This document shows, in pieces, positions 35,391 through 44,369 of a stretch of DNA of 54,274 nt. Source of the DNA: Betaproteobacteria bacterium UBA2293 (GTDB lineage Bacteria; Pseudomonadota; Gammaproteobacteria; Burkholderiales; Rhodocyclaceae); assembly GCA_002345845.1 (NCBI GenBank), contig DDWF01000073.1, positions 1-54,274 on the forward strand. Reading direction: 5' to 3'. The notes below the pieces were generated by a model, which saw nothing but the letters and a program-made list of their open reading frames with translations, was not told where the DNA came from and searched no databases. The translations under genes and the position numbers were made by a program. Within the stretch, counting starts at the first letter, position 1. The number at the start of each line of letters is the position of its first letter.

Positions 35391-35549
35391 ATGTCACTCG
35401 GAACCATATTGCTGATCGTCGTCATCCTGCTGCTGATCGGCGCCATTCCCAGCTGGCCGCACAGCCGTAGCTGGGGCTACGGCCCCAGTGGCGGTCTCGG
35501 CCTGGTCCTCATCGTCCTGCTCGTGCTGTTCCTGCTCGGCAAGATATGA
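35391..35549 (+). CDS. DUF3309 family membrane protein, 52 aa
   Basis: The sequence MSLGTILLIVVILLLIGAIP, then SWPHSRSWGYGPSGGLG, then a second hydrophobic stretch ending LLGKI is the full DUF3309 pattern. Two membrane helices flank a conserved WPHSRSWGYGPSGG loop. Function is unknown. AAGGAG eight bases before the ATG fixes the start. Confidence 0.9.
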   Translation: MSLGTILLIVVILLLIGAIPSWPHSRSWGYGPSGGLGLVLIVLLVLFLLGKI

Positions 35550-35576
35550 AAACTCGCCCCAAAGTCAGGTGATGCC

Positions 35577-35741
35577 ATGCTCTACTACACCCTCGTCTTT
35601 CTCGTCGTCGCGCTGATCGCCGGCGTCCTCGGCTTTACCGGCATCGCTGCCGGCGCCGTCGAAATCGCCCGGATCCTCTTCTTCATCTTCATCCTGCTGT
35701 TCATTGGCTCGCTGTTCATGGGCCTGCTGCGGCGCAAGTAA
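35577..35741 (+). CDS. DUF1328 (YtjA-like) membrane protein, 54 aa
   Basis: [20 protein letters not shown] starts two helices, followed by [20 protein letters not shown] and the end FMGLLRRK. This matches the small YtjA/DUF1328 family. It lies 27 bp after the DUF3309 gene and is probably co-transcribed from operator F. Function is unknown. Confidence 0.9.
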   Translation: MLYYTLVFLVVALIAGVLGFTGIAAGAVEIARILFFIFILLFIGSLFMGLLRRK

Positions 35742-35747
35742 GTTCGA

Positions 35748-35775
35748 CTGACCGTGACGCCAGCGTCACGGTCAG
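35748..35775. terminator. Strong hairpin between convergent genes
   Basis: A 12-bp perfect stem CTGACCGTGACG (35748-35759) pairs with 35764-35775, loop CCAG. No T-run follows on either strand; position between two converging genes suggests a terminator. Confidence 0.6.
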
Positions 35776-35782
35776 CAAAAGC

Positions 35783-36226
35783 TCAGACGATGTGCTGAAT
35801 GTTGTCCGGCGTCGTGCCGTAATAGGCATGAATGCCGGCCACCCAGGCCGGGTCAGCCATGTCCGGCCACTTGTTCTTGTCGAAGCCCGGCGCCCCTTCC
35901 AGACGCTCCTTGCTGACATCCAGCTCGAAGCGCTTGTTGACGGTATCCAGCTTGAGAGCTTCCCAAGGCACGGCAAACAGCTTCTCGCCGACGCCCATGA
36001 AGCCACCGAACGACAGCACGGCATAACTGACCCGGCCGCTGCGCATGTCGATCATGATCTCCTTGATGTTCCCGACATCCTCGGACGCCTTGTTGTAGAC
36101 GTCATTGCCGACCAGCGTCTCGGCGCCCATCAGATTCGGCCCCGGGCCGTGCCGGGCATCGGGACCGGAAGCGTTGTCGGTCGCTACCTTGTACATCCCG
36201 TATTGATCGCGTTCTTCATAGTTCAT
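35783..36226 (-). CDS. PRC-barrel domain protein
   Basis: The 147-residue protein has a PRC-barrel core: GAETLVGNDVYNKASEDVGN, IKEIMIDMRSGRVSYAVLSF and GGFMGVGEKLFAVPWEALKL. Such barrels occur in photosynthetic reaction centres, RimM and many stress proteins; here the role is unknown. The C-terminal 30 residues carry PDMADPAWVAGIHAYYG. An AGGAG site precedes the ATG, and operator G lies 88 bp upstream. Confidence 0.88.
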   Translation of the reverse strand: MNYEERDQYGMYKVATDNASGPDARHGPGPNLMGAETLVGNDVYNKASEDVGNIKEIMIDMRSGRVSYAVLSFGGFMGVGEKLFAVPWEALKLDTVNKRFELDVSKERLEGAPGFDKNKWPDMADPAWVAGIHAYYGTTPDNIQHIV

Positions 36227-36313
36227 GTTGTGCTCCTGTCATGGTGTTGATGTGGTGGGTCAGCGCAAGCAGCAGTCCCGGCACCGAGCTTAGCGCCGCC
36301 CCCACAGCGGCTC

Positions 36314-36329
36314 TGTACGCCAGCCCACA
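36314..36329. promoter_or_regulatory. Regulon operator G (PRC-barrel gene)
   Basis: TGTACGCCAGCCCACA, 12 of 16 to consensus. The minus-strand -10 TAAGCT (36292-36287) starts 29.5 bp from the centre and is identical to that of operator Q. Confidence 0.75.
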
Positions 36330-36345
36330 CTGGGCTGGCCGCCGT

Positions 36346-37353
36346 TCAGCGACGGAACTGCCGGGCGGCAAAAGACCAGACCATGCGCGAGGCGTCGGGA
36401 CCGCGACCGTCGCTGAACGGCTGGCTGGCGAGGCCGCCGCTCCAGGCATGGCCCAGGTCGTCGACGACGACCAGCGTGGCGACAGCAGCGCTGCCGCGCT
36501 TGTAGTCGGTGACCGCCATCGGCAGTCGCTTGCCACGACGAACCGCACGCACGACGCCGGCCTGTGCGCCACCAGCGCTGGCCCAGAGTTGTATGGCCCC
36601 ATGGGCGTTGGCCAAGGCCACAACGCCATCGGCAGCGCCATGGATGACCAGCAGCGGCGGCCAGGTCGGAGCCACCAGCGGCAACGTCGCCGCCAGAGGC
36701 GAGGCGCCACGCCGGCCACGCATCGCGGCCAGGGCTGATAGTGATGAACGGGCCGAGCCTGGCGGAATGCCCGAATGCATGATCAACGCCTGGAAACGGC
36801 CGGGATGGCCGGTGACCAGCAACGCCGCCATGCTCGCCCCGGCGGAAAGGCCGGCAATCGCCACTCGCGCCCGGTCCACGGGCTGCAGCAGGCAGACCTG
36901 ATCAATCGCCTGCATGATCGATTCGGCTTCGCGAGCGGCCCGCCCGGAGGCGGTATCAAACCAGTTCCAGCAGCCTTGGGCGTTGGCCAGGCGATCCTGC
37001 TCGGGATAGAGGACGAGGAAGCGCTGCACCATGGCCAGACGGTTCATCCGCGTACTCGTGGCAAAGGCGTTGGCATCCTGCCCGCAGCCATGCAGCATGA
37101 CCAGCAGCGGCAAGCGCTCGGCCAAGCCGACTGCCGGTGGCCGGTACAGGCGATAGCGCCGCATTCCGCCCGGACCGGTCGCCAGACCGAGCTTCCAGGA
37201 GCCGGCGCCGGCTGGCGGCTTGCTCCTGGCCGAGACCGGCTTCAGCGCCAGCTTGACGGCCCGGCTGCCGGAGCTCACCGCCAGCCGGGTGACCCGGCTG
37301 ACGCTGCGTTGAATCAGTTTGGCCCAGCCCGAGTTACGTCGCCGCCTGCTCAC
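36346..37353 (-). CDS. PHB depolymerase family esterase
   Basis: The 335-residue alpha/beta hydrolase has LLVMLHGCGQDANAFATSTR (oxyanion region) near residue 82 and the nucleophile elbow AGLSAGASMAALL near residue 168. HGAADGVV, with the likely acid, is near residue 238, and the catalytic His is in LGHAWSGG. This is the esterase_phb (PF10503) pattern. The N-terminus is basic and lacks an obvious signal peptide. The GTG start overlaps the preceding 65-aa gene in a GTGA. Substrate could be polyhydroxybutyrate oligomers or other esters. Confidence 0.85.
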   Translation of the reverse strand: MSRRRRNSGWAKLIQRSVSRVTRLAVSSGSRAVKLALKPVSARSKPPAGAGSWKLGLATGPGGMRRYRLYRPPAVGLAERLPLLVMLHGCGQDANAFATSTRMNRLAMVQRFLVLYPEQDRLANAQGCWNWFDTASGRAAREAESIMQAIDQVCLLQPVDRARVAIAGLSAGASMAALLVTGHPGRFQALIMHSGIPPGSARSSLSALAAMRGRRGASPLAATLPLVAPTWPPLLVIHGAADGVVALANAHGAIQLWASAGGAQAGVVRAVRRGKRLPMAVTDYKRGSAAVATLVVVDDLGHAWSGGLASQPFSDGRGPDASRMVWSFAARQFRR

Positions 37354-37547
37354 CGGCGCGAGGGATCGATCGTCGGCAGCGGCTCGACCTCATCGGCGCT
37401 CTCGCCTGTCGCCGAGTTCTCGGCCGAGCGCCCGCTGGCCGGCGGCGGCTCGGCCGGCGTCCGGGTGATCGGTGTCCAACCGGCACAGCCGGTTTCGGTT
37501 GCGCGCCGCAGTACCGGCCGGCGCAGCCGGATTTCCTCATTCGTCAT
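37350..37547 (-). CDS. Hypothetical protein, 65 aa, coupled between reductase and esterase
   Basis: No family is recognised. The protein is Arg-rich at first (EEIRLRRPVLRRATETGCAG) and then Pro/Ser/Glu-rich and probably disordered. It is credible because it has AAGGAG before its ATG and overlaps both neighbours by 4 bp (ATGA with the reductase, GTGA with the esterase). It would be translated as part of a three-gene unit. Confidence 0.65.
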   Translation of the reverse strand: MTNEEIRLRRPVLRRATETGCAGWTPITRTPAEPPPASGRSAENSATGESADEVEPLPTIDPSRR

Positions 37548-38134
37548 GCTCGCTCCTTGAGTGTGAAACCGCTGGCTGCCCAGTTACTGCGAACCTGCCC
37601 GACCAGCGCGGCGACAAGTTCGCGCAGGAACTGCCGGGTCGGCCCGTGCGCCAGTTGCCCGGCGCCGGCGAATGGCCGCTCGCCATTGCCGAGTACGCCT
37701 GCCGGATGATCGACCGGGTGCATGTTCAGTTCGGCCAGCAGCCGTTGCAGCCGGGCCTGCGCCCGCGAATGGACCAGATTGCCGGCGACCGCACTGATCA
37801 CCGCCACCGGCTTGCCCTGCCAGGCGGATGCGCTTGGCGCATGTGCCACCCAGGTGATCGCGCTGTGCAGCCCGCCGGGAACGGCATGGTTGCACTCCGG
37901 CGTAGCGAAGAGGATCGCATCGGCCACTTCGACCCGACGCCGGAAGGCGATCACCGCGGGCGGCGGCAACCCTGCGCGCCGCGCTTCGAAGTAGGGAATG
38001 CCGTGCAGGTCGAGCAGTTCCATGTCCACCCCGGCCGGCAATAACTCCTGTACAGCCAGCAGGGCCAGTCGGTTGCTGGACTCGCGGCGCTGGCTGCCGA
38101 CAATTCCGAGAAGCCTGATTTCGCCCATTTTCAT
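37544..38134 (-). CDS. NAD(P)H-dependent FMN reductase
   Basis: The 196-residue flavodoxin-like protein has LLGIVGSQRRESSNRLALLA (FMN phosphate loop) at the start. ILFATPECNHAVPGGLHSAITWV, read here as PEC/YN-x-S/A-x-PG-x-L-x-x-AI-x-W, is the second family motif. Relatives are ChrR, YieF and SsuE-type quinone/FMN reductases. The ATG at 38134 has GGGGGAG five bases upstream. It opens the reductase-65 aa-esterase unit behind the strongest operator (H). Confidence 0.87.
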   Translation of the reverse strand: MKMGEIRLLGIVGSQRRESSNRLALLAVQELLPAGVDMELLDLHGIPYFEARRAGLPPPAVIAFRRRVEVADAILFATPECNHAVPGGLHSAITWVAHAPSASAWQGKPVAVISAVAGNLVHSRAQARLQRLLAELNMHPVDHPAGVLGNGERPFAGAGQLAHGPTRQFLRELVAALVGQVRSNWAASGFTLKERA

Positions 38135-38181
38135 TACGCTCCCCCTGATTGGAGAGCCAGCTTGCCAGTCGGCAGCACAAG

Positions 38182-38205
38182 CCTCTGTGCGCTGGCGCAC
38201 AGAGG
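38182..38205. promoter_or_regulatory. Regulon operator H, perfect site (FMN reductase operon and lipoprotein)
   Basis: The core at 38186-38201 is the consensus 16 of 16. Arms CCTCTGTGCG and CGCACAGAGG are perfect inverted repeats around CTGG. Minus-strand -10 CAAGCT (38164-38159) and plus-strand TACCGT (38223-38228) each start 29.5 bp from the centre. Confidence 0.85.
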
Positions 38206-38298
38206 CCGGCAGCGCTACGGCGTACCGTGTAAACGTCATGGCTTTCAGCGACTTCGCTATGTGCATGCCATCCCCTATTTTTTCCACAGGAATCCGCC

Positions 38299-38490
38299 AT
38301 GAACAAGCTCGCCATATTGCTGATCGCCGCCGCCACCCTGCTCTCGGGCTGCGTCGTTTATGACACCCCCTACCGTGACGGCGACCGCCGCGGTGAGTAC
38401 GGCCGGGACGGGCAACCTCGCGGCGATCGCGACGGCGATGGCGTGCCCAATCGCCAGGACCGTCGCCCTGGCGATCCGAGCCGTTACTGA
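38299..38490 (+). CDS. Small lipoprotein, 63 aa
   Basis: A lipoprotein signal (MNKLAILLIAAATLLSGCVV, lipobox LSGC with Cys18) precedes a short, highly charged mature part. It is rich in Asp, Arg and Gly (YRDGDRRGEYGRDGQPRGDR) with a possible single calcium-binding-like DRDGDGVPN segment. It is exported to the envelope; function unknown. It shares operator H with the divergent reductase. Confidence 0.8.
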   Translation: MNKLAILLIAAATLLSGCVVYDTPYRDGDRRGEYGRDGQPRGDRDGDGVPNRQDRRPGDPSRY

Positions 38491-38520
38491 GTCCCCCATG
38501 CCGCTTGCCGGCGCCATGAT

Positions 38521-39048
38521 TCAGGCGACGACGGCGGCATCCTTGAATTCACCGACGGCAGCGCCGATCACTTCGCGGGCCATGGCGGTTTCCTGTTCCG
38601 TCTTCGCCTGCACGACCAGAACCACCTGACCATTGGCCATGGCATCGCGGACCAGGTCCGACAGCCAGCCTTCCTTGCGTTCACCGCCAGCATCCGCACC
38701 GGCGGCAGCACCGACGAAGGCGCCGAGGCTGGCCCCCCAGCCCATCATCACCAGCGGGGCAATCAACGGACTGGCGACGAACAAGCTGACATTGGCCACG
38801 ACCAGCGCCAGTTGCGCCAGGGCGCCGAGGCCGGTGCCGACCGCGGTGCCGATCGCCCCATCGACGAGGACGTTGGTCAGCACTTCGTTGCTGTCACCAA
38901 CAGGTTTGCTGACCTGCGGGCCGGAATCGGCCGCGAAAAGCTGCATCTGCTGACGCGGCAGTCCGCCCTCGAGCAGGCGCGCCAGCGCCCCCTCGGCTTC
39001 CTGCCGGTGGGCAAAAAATCCGGATATGTGATGGCTGTAATCGTTCAT
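38521..39048 (-). CDS. Putative general-stress membrane protein
   Basis: The 175-residue protein begins with a domain like the 17M general-stress family (HISGFFAHRQEAEGALARLL and GGLPRQQMQLFAADS). A Gly/Ala-rich hydrophobic middle follows (GAIGTAVGTGLGALAQLALV and SLGAFVGAAAGADAGG) that may insert in the membrane. It closes with QVVLVVQAKTEQETAMAREV. I cannot assign a molecular role. AGGAG before ATG 39048 decides the start; the longer frame to 40035 is antisense to the hydrolase. Confidence 0.72.
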   Translation of the reverse strand: MNDYSHHISGFFAHRQEAEGALARLLEGGLPRQQMQLFAADSGPQVSKPVGDSNEVLTNVLVDGAIGTAVGTGLGALAQLALVVANVSLFVASPLIAPLVMMGWGASLGAFVGAAAGADAGGERKEGWLSDLVRDAMANGQVVLVVQAKTEQETAMAREVIGAAVGEFKDAAVVA

Positions 39049-39116
39049 GAGTGTTCTCCTTGAATGGTCCGTAGCGTACGGACGAAGGATCAGCCTGGCC
39101 GGCTTGCGCCAGCCGG

Positions 39117-39137
39117 TCTGTGCGGCAGGCCACAGAC
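39117..39137. promoter_or_regulatory. Regulon operator I (divergent: stress protein and hydrolase)
   Basis: Arms GTCTGTG and CACAGAC flank CGGCAGGC; the 16-mer at 39119-39134 matches 11 of 16. Minus-strand CAGGCT (39097-39092) and plus-strand GATAGT (39156-39161) each start 29.5 bp from the centre. Confidence 0.72.
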
Positions 39138-39192
39138 GGCGGCGACAAGCAGCCAGATAGTGCTCCTTCCTCATTGAACGATTGGATAGGCC

Positions 39193-40023
39193 ATGAGCTA
39201 CGTCACCACCAGCGACAATACCCGCCTCTATTTCAAGGACTGGGGCAGCGGCGATCCGGTGATCCTGATCCACGGCTGGCCACTTTCCGCCGATAGCTGG
39301 GACGATCAGGCGTTGGCCATCGCCGAGGCCGGATACCGGGCCATTGCCTACGACCGCCGCGGCTTCGGCCGCTCCGATCAGACCTGGAGCGGCTACGACT
39401 ACGACACGCTGGCCGACGATCTGGCCACGGTGATCGAACAGACTGGCGCCCAGGATGCGACGCTGGTCGGCTTCTCCATGGGCGGTGGCGAAGTCGCCCG
39501 TTACATGAGCCGCCACGCCGGCCGCTCGGTGGTTCGCACCGCCCTGATCTCGTCGATACTGCCCTACCGCCTGCAGAGCGACGACAATCCGCAGGGCACC
39601 GAACAGGCTGCCTTCGACAAGATCGCCGAGGCGCTGAAAGCGGATCGCCCGTCCTTCCTGAGCGGCTTTTTCAAGACTTTCTTCGGCGTCGGCATGCTCT
39701 CCAGCCCGGTCAGCAACGAGCTGCTCGCCTGGGCGGCCGGCGTTTCGATGCAGGCTGGCCTGAACGCCACGCTCGGCTGCCTGAAGGCATTCTCGACCAC
39801 CGATTTCCGCCCCGACCTGGCGGCCTTCAAGGTGCCGACCTTGATCATCCACGGCACCGCCGACGAAACGGTGCCGATCGACGCCTCGGCCCGCCCGGCC
39901 CACCAGGGCATAGCCGGCAGCCAGTTGATCGAGTACGAAGGTGCACCGCACGGCCTGTTCGCTACCGACAAGGCCCGGTTGACGCAGGACCTGCTCACCT
40001 TCCTCGGTCGCCCTCCGGCCTGA
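39193..40023 (+). CDS. Alpha/beta hydrolase (arylesterase / cofactor-free haloperoxidase type)
   Basis: The 276-residue protein has ILIHGWPLSADSW (oxyanion loop), the nucleophile Ser in LVGFSMGGGEVARY at about residue 97, and acid Asp in HGTADETVPID. The catalytic His is in GAPHGLF. AYDRRGFGRSDQ is typical of the esterase/perhydrolase group related to non-heme chloroperoxidase. No signal peptide. It is probably a cytoplasmic esterase or perhydrolase. It shares operator I with the divergent stress gene, and its predicted 5' leader is only about 25 nt. Confidence 0.9.
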   Translation: MSYVTTSDNTRLYFKDWGSGDPVILIHGWPLSADSWDDQALAIAEAGYRAIAYDRRGFGRSDQTWSGYDYDTLADDLATVIEQTGAQDATLVGFSMGGGEVARYMSRHAGRSVVRTALISSILPYRLQSDDNPQGTEQAAFDKIAEALKADRPSFLSGFFKTFFGVGMLSSPVSNELLAWAAGVSMQAGLNATLGCLKAFSTTDFRPDLAAFKVPTLIIHGTADETVPIDASARPAHQGIAGSQLIEYEGAPHGLFATDKARLTQDLLTFLGRPPA

Positions 40024-41462
40024 GCGGCTGGGCACCGCGCTACAGCATCCGCTGCAACAAGCTGGCGCCCCACTCCTTCAGCCGCAGCAGCAGCGAACGG
40101 CGCTCCCAGCTTTCCAGAATGATCGCCTCGGAGGATGCCAGGTCGCGGTCAATCATCGCCGCCATCTGGGCGGCGAAATCGCGGCCGAGAATGACGGCGA
40201 CCACCTCGTCGTTATCGACCAGGCTGCGCCAGTCCAGATTGGCCGAGCCGACACAGGACCAGACGCCGTCGATCAGTGCCGTCTTGGCATGGAGCAAGAC
40301 CCCGCGCCGCTCGTGAATGCGCACGCCGGCCCGCAGCAGTTGCGCATAGTGCGCGCGCCCGGCGTGCAGGACGATCTGCGAATCGCTCTCGCCGGGCAGG
40401 ATCAGCGTCACCGCGACGCCGCGCCCGGCGGCGTCGGTCAGCGCCTTGAGCAACTGCCCATCGGGGACGAAATAGGCATTGGTCAGCTGGATGGATTGCT
40501 CGGCGTTGCCAATCGCCGACATCAGCGTCACGTAGATCCGGCTGTACGGATCGTCCGGCGTGCTGCCGATGGCCCGCACGATGTCCTGGCCGGCGACCAC
40601 CGGCGTTGGAAAATAGTCCGCGCCGACCAGCGGCTCACCGCGCTGTTTGCGCCAGGTTTCAAGGAATAGCTTCTGCAACTCGCCGACTACCGGCCCGTCG
40701 ATCTGCAAATGGGTATCGCGCCAGGTGACCTTGTCACTGGCCACCGGGCGGTGCCGTCTCGCCCCCGAACCCGAGGCGTAGACGCTACTGATGTTGACGC
40801 CGCCGATGAAAGCCACCCGTCCGTCCACGACCAGCAATTTGCGGTGGTCGCGGTGATTGATCAGCCACGGCTGCCGGCTCGCCAGCGGGTTGAGCGGATT
40901 GAATTCGACGACATCGATGCCGCCTTCGCGCAGGCGATCGAAAAAGGCTGCCGGCGTGGCGATGCCACCGAAACTGTCATGGATCAGGTTGACCTGGACC
41001 CCACGCTGCCGCTGGGCCAGCAGCAGATCGGCGAACTGCCGGCCGATCTCGTCATCCTCGAAAATGTAGGTTTCCAGATTGATATGGTCGCGTGCCGCCG
41101 CAATCGCGGCAAACATCGCGCCATAGGTGGCCGGGCCGTCGTGCAGCAGAACAACCTTGTTGCCAAGCACCAGCGGGCTGCCGACGATCGCCTGTTCGAG
41201 GGCGATCTGCTTGTCGAGGATGTCGATATCGCCGGAGCGGCTTTTCAGCCCGGCGACGACGGCCGCACTTTGCGGCGCCGAAAGCGCCCCCCGGGCATTT
41301 TCCAAACGCGCCGGCCGCTCGCCATCATGGCGATCGATCACCGCCTCGGCATCGGGCAAGGAGGCACAGCCCGCGGCAACGAACAGGACGACCGCCGCCA
41401 ACAGCAGGCGACCGGCCCCGCTTGGCCAGGCCGACAGGCCAGCCGACGGAGCCGGCTGCTGC

Positions 41463-41838
<376 letters not shown>

Positions 41839-41861
41839 TAGACCGGCCACCAGCCAATTTC

Positions 41862-41877
41862 TGTGCGCTGGCGCACG
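41862..41877. promoter_or_regulatory. Regulon operator J (collagen-like and cls-like genes)
   Basis: TGTGCGCTGGCGCACG, 15 of 16 to consensus, within near-perfect arms TTCTGTGCG / CGCACGGAA. Minus-strand -10 TACTCT (41840-41835) starts 29.5 bp from the centre; predicted leader about 63 nt. Confidence 0.82.
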
Positions 41878-41958
41878 GAAAGCCGGCGCAGAGCTCTCTG
41901 CAGCGCCAATCGCAAGATCCACGCTTGCCATTGCCGGCAGCAAAACGATGCTAAAGGT

Positions 41959-43818
41959 CTACCGTTGCCCCTGGCGCGGCTCCGCCAAATACCTTTCGCC
42001 TTGCTGCTCACGCGCCTTGTCGCGTGCCCGTCCGGCGTCCGCCCTACCCCGAGCCGCCCTCCCTTCGACCGGGCTGGCATCGCCGCGCACCGGAAATCGC
42101 GGCAGGTCATTCTTCTCCCACGCCGGCTTGGGGGCACGCTCCGGCTTGCCGGCGGGTTCGCCGGGTGAGCTGGCGGGGGGTACGGCAACCGGCGGCGCGG
42201 GCGTGACGCCGCGCTTCGGCGCCTCGCTTTTGTCGCGCCCGGCGGCCGGCGGCGACAAAGGCTTCTTCTCGATTTCACCCGGGACCAGCACCGCGAGCAG
42301 CGGAGCCGGGGCCGGCGCCGGGTCAGCGCGCTTCAATTGCTGCCGACTGACGCTATCGAGCGGCCGACCGGGTTTCTGCGCCAACTGCTCGCGCTGCCCG
42401 GCCAGACCCGGATGCGGGGGCGGCTCGGCGCTGCGGACGACGGCACGGCGCGCAATCCCCCACGGCGGCGGCTCGCTCTTCGTCGTCGTGCCGCGCACGC
42501 TCTGTTCGCCCGGGACCACGGCCGGAACGAGTTGCACCGGATGGCCGACGAGAGCCTCGCGGGAGAGACGCTGGCGGCCCTGGGCTACTGGTTGCGCCTG
42601 CCTGAAGGCAGTTGTCGGCACGGCCACGATGGCCCCGGCGACCTGCCGGTTGGCGTAGCTGACATGTCTCACCGGGGTGCTGTCGTACTGGCTGACGATG
42701 AGCGTATTGCTGATCGTCGTGTTGCTGCGATTGACCTTGGCGAAATAGCGACGGCTGACCGGGTAGGACGGCCGATAGACCTCATGCGGGGCAAGCGGAA
42801 ACCAGGCGATGGCGCTGACCATGCCGGTAGCGCTGGTCATTTGCAAGTGCTCGCCGCCGACAAAGGCGACCAGGGCCGGCGCGTAGTGGGCCTGGGCACG
42901 AACCGGCCCCGGCACCCAGGCCCAGCTGGCGTGCAGCCTGGCCCAGCGACCGTAATGGGAAACGGCAAAACCCCACGGGGCATCGTCGATCCAGCTCCAG
43001 CCCCAGGGATCGACCCAGGCCCAGTGGCCGTCGCTGTATGGCGACCAGTCGGCGGCCACGCGATCTGGCACCCAGACATGGCCATAGCCTGCATCGGCAC
43101 GCCAGCTACCGTGGGCATCGAGATCCTGATAACCGATGACGTCAGCCGACAGGTAACGGGCCGAGCGCGAATTGCCGTCACTGTCATCGCGGCTGGCCGC
43201 CCAGTGATCGAAAGCAGTACGCTGCGGTACGCCGATCTGTTCGTAGTCGTGCAGGCGGCTGCCGACAAAACGCCAGGCTTGCTGGGCCTTCAGCGCATGC
43301 ATTGCCTCGTCGCCCCAGGCTTCGCCCCGGCCCTGATGGATGACGACGGTCGTCACGTCATGGCGCAGATCGACCTCGATCCGGTATTCGCCAGGATGGC
43401 GCACCGTGAACGCCAGGTTGGGCGTTGCCACCTCGAAGGATTGCCGCCTGCCGAGGCTGCGGACGCGAATGTGCAGACTGCCCTGGGACAACAATATCTG
43501 GGCAATCTCATCGTCGAGATTGAGCACCGCCAGACTGCTGCCGGCATCCATCCGGATGGCCGCGCCAGCGACCTGGATTTCGGCCCGGGTATTGTCCGCC
43601 ATCGCGGTCCACAACCGGTCGCCGGTCGCCAAAGGCCGATTCAGTGAAGCGCGAACCCAATCGTCCTCACCGGCCGGTGAGAAGCTGACAACGCCGCTCA
43701 GGTAACCGAGGCGGCCGACCCGGGACGGCGGATCGGCGGCAACCCACGGGCTGGCAGCGCTCATGGCGAGCCCGCTGGCCAGGAACAGGATGTGTCGGCG
43801 AATGAAGTCCATGTGCAT
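41959..43818 (-). CDS. DUF6600/FecR-like secreted protein
   Basis: The 619-residue protein has a signal peptide (MHMDFIRRHILFLASGLAMS...) and a FecR-like beta domain (about residues 60-165, with RMDAGSSLAVLNLDDEIAQI and FEVATPNLAFTVRHPGEYRI). A tryptophan-rich module at about 240-330 has many Trp in WVPDRVAADWSPYSDGHWAW and WGWSWIDDAPWGFAVSHYGR. A long Pro/Ala/Arg-rich, probably disordered tail ends it. This is the DUF6600 layout; function unknown, likely periplasmic. AAGGA lies before ATG 43818. Operator K is about 70 bp upstream. Confidence 0.82.
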   Translation of the reverse strand: MHMDFIRRHILFLASGLAMSAASPWVAADPPSRVGRLGYLSGVVSFSPAGEDDWVRASLNRPLATGDRLWTAMADNTRAEIQVAGAAIRMDAGSSLAVLNLDDEIAQILLSQGSLHIRVRSLGRRQSFEVATPNLAFTVRHPGEYRIEVDLRHDVTTVVIHQGRGEAWGDEAMHALKAQQAWRFVGSRLHDYEQIGVPQRTAFDHWAASRDDSDGNSRSARYLSADVIGYQDLDAHGSWRADAGYGHVWVPDRVAADWSPYSDGHWAWVDPWGWSWIDDAPWGFAVSHYGRWARLHASWAWVPGPVRAQAHYAPALVAFVGGEHLQMTSATGMVSAIAWFPLAPHEVYRPSYPVSRRYFAKVNRSNTTISNTLIVSQYDSTPVRHVSYANRQVAGAIVAVPTTAFRQAQPVAQGRQRLSREALVGHPVQLVPAVVPGEQSVRGTTTKSEPPPWGIARRAVVRSAEPPPHPGLAGQREQLAQKPGRPLDSVSRQQLKRADPAPAPAPLLAVLVPGEIEKKPLSPPAAGRDKSEAPKRGVTPAPPVAVPPASSPGEPAGKPERAPKPAWEKNDLPRFPVRGDASPVEGRAARGRADAGRARDKAREQQGERYLAEPRQGQR

Positions 43819-43881
43819 GCTGGTTCCTTGGGCGATTGCGCATAAGAGACTTGCAGGTTGCCCAGCGAGCGGAAGTGCATC

Positions 43882-43897
43882 TGTGCGCCGGCGCACG
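43882..43897. promoter_or_regulatory. Regulon operator K (divergent: DUF6600 and BON-mla operon)
   Basis: TGTGCGCCGGCGCACG, 14 of 16 to consensus, with a perfect 14-bp palindrome GTGCGCCGGCGCAC inside. Minus-strand CAACCT (43860-43855) starts 29.5 bp away; on the plus strand CCTAAT (43919-43924) is at the same distance but is a weaker -10. Confidence 0.78.
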
Positions 43898-44030
43898 GAA
43901 GACCCCGGCGATGTCGGGCCTAATCGGCGCTGCGATGCTCGGGCAGACGCTGCATGGTGCTGCCCGACCCATCGCCGACGCCCGGCGCGGCCGGGTTTTC
44001 CGCTGCTCCATCCAGATGAAAGGATTCACC

Positions 44031-44348
44031 ATGAAGCACACACTTAGCACCAGTCTGCTCGTCGCCGGTCTGCTCCTGCTGCCGGTCGCCGGCCATGCCG
44101 CCAATGACGGGAAAACCACCGAATACGTCAAGGATTCGGTCATCACCACCAAGATCAAGGCCGAACTGGCCGCCGAAAAGATGTCGAGCCTGGTCAAGAT
44201 CAATGTCGATACCGACAATACCGGCGCCGTCAGGCTGACCGGCACGACCGCGACCAAGGCAGGTGCCGAACGGGCGGAAGCCATTGCCAAGAGCGTGACC
44301 GGCGTCACCTCGGTGAAGAATGAGATCAAGGTCGTCGCCGACAAGTAA
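44031..44348 (+). CDS. Periplasmic BON-domain protein
   Basis: The 105-residue protein has a cleavable signal peptide (MKHTLSTSLLVAGLLLLPVA, cleavage near GHA-AN) and one BON domain: KDSVITTKIKAELAAEKMSS, VDTDNTGAVRLTGTTATKAG and GVTSVKNEIKVV. Unlike the 31261 protein it is not a lipoprotein. AAAGGA precedes ATG 44031. It is 21 bp before the STAS-MlaE gene, which suggests that it works with the lipid transporter, as DolP-type BON proteins act at the outer membrane (inference). Confidence 0.88.
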   Translation: MKHTLSTSLLVAGLLLLPVAGHAANDGKTTEYVKDSVITTKIKAELAAEKMSSLVKINVDTDNTGAVRLTGTTATKAGAERAEAIAKSVTGVTSVKNEIKVVADK

Positions 44349-44369
44349 GGCGTGCGCCGCCGGCACGCC

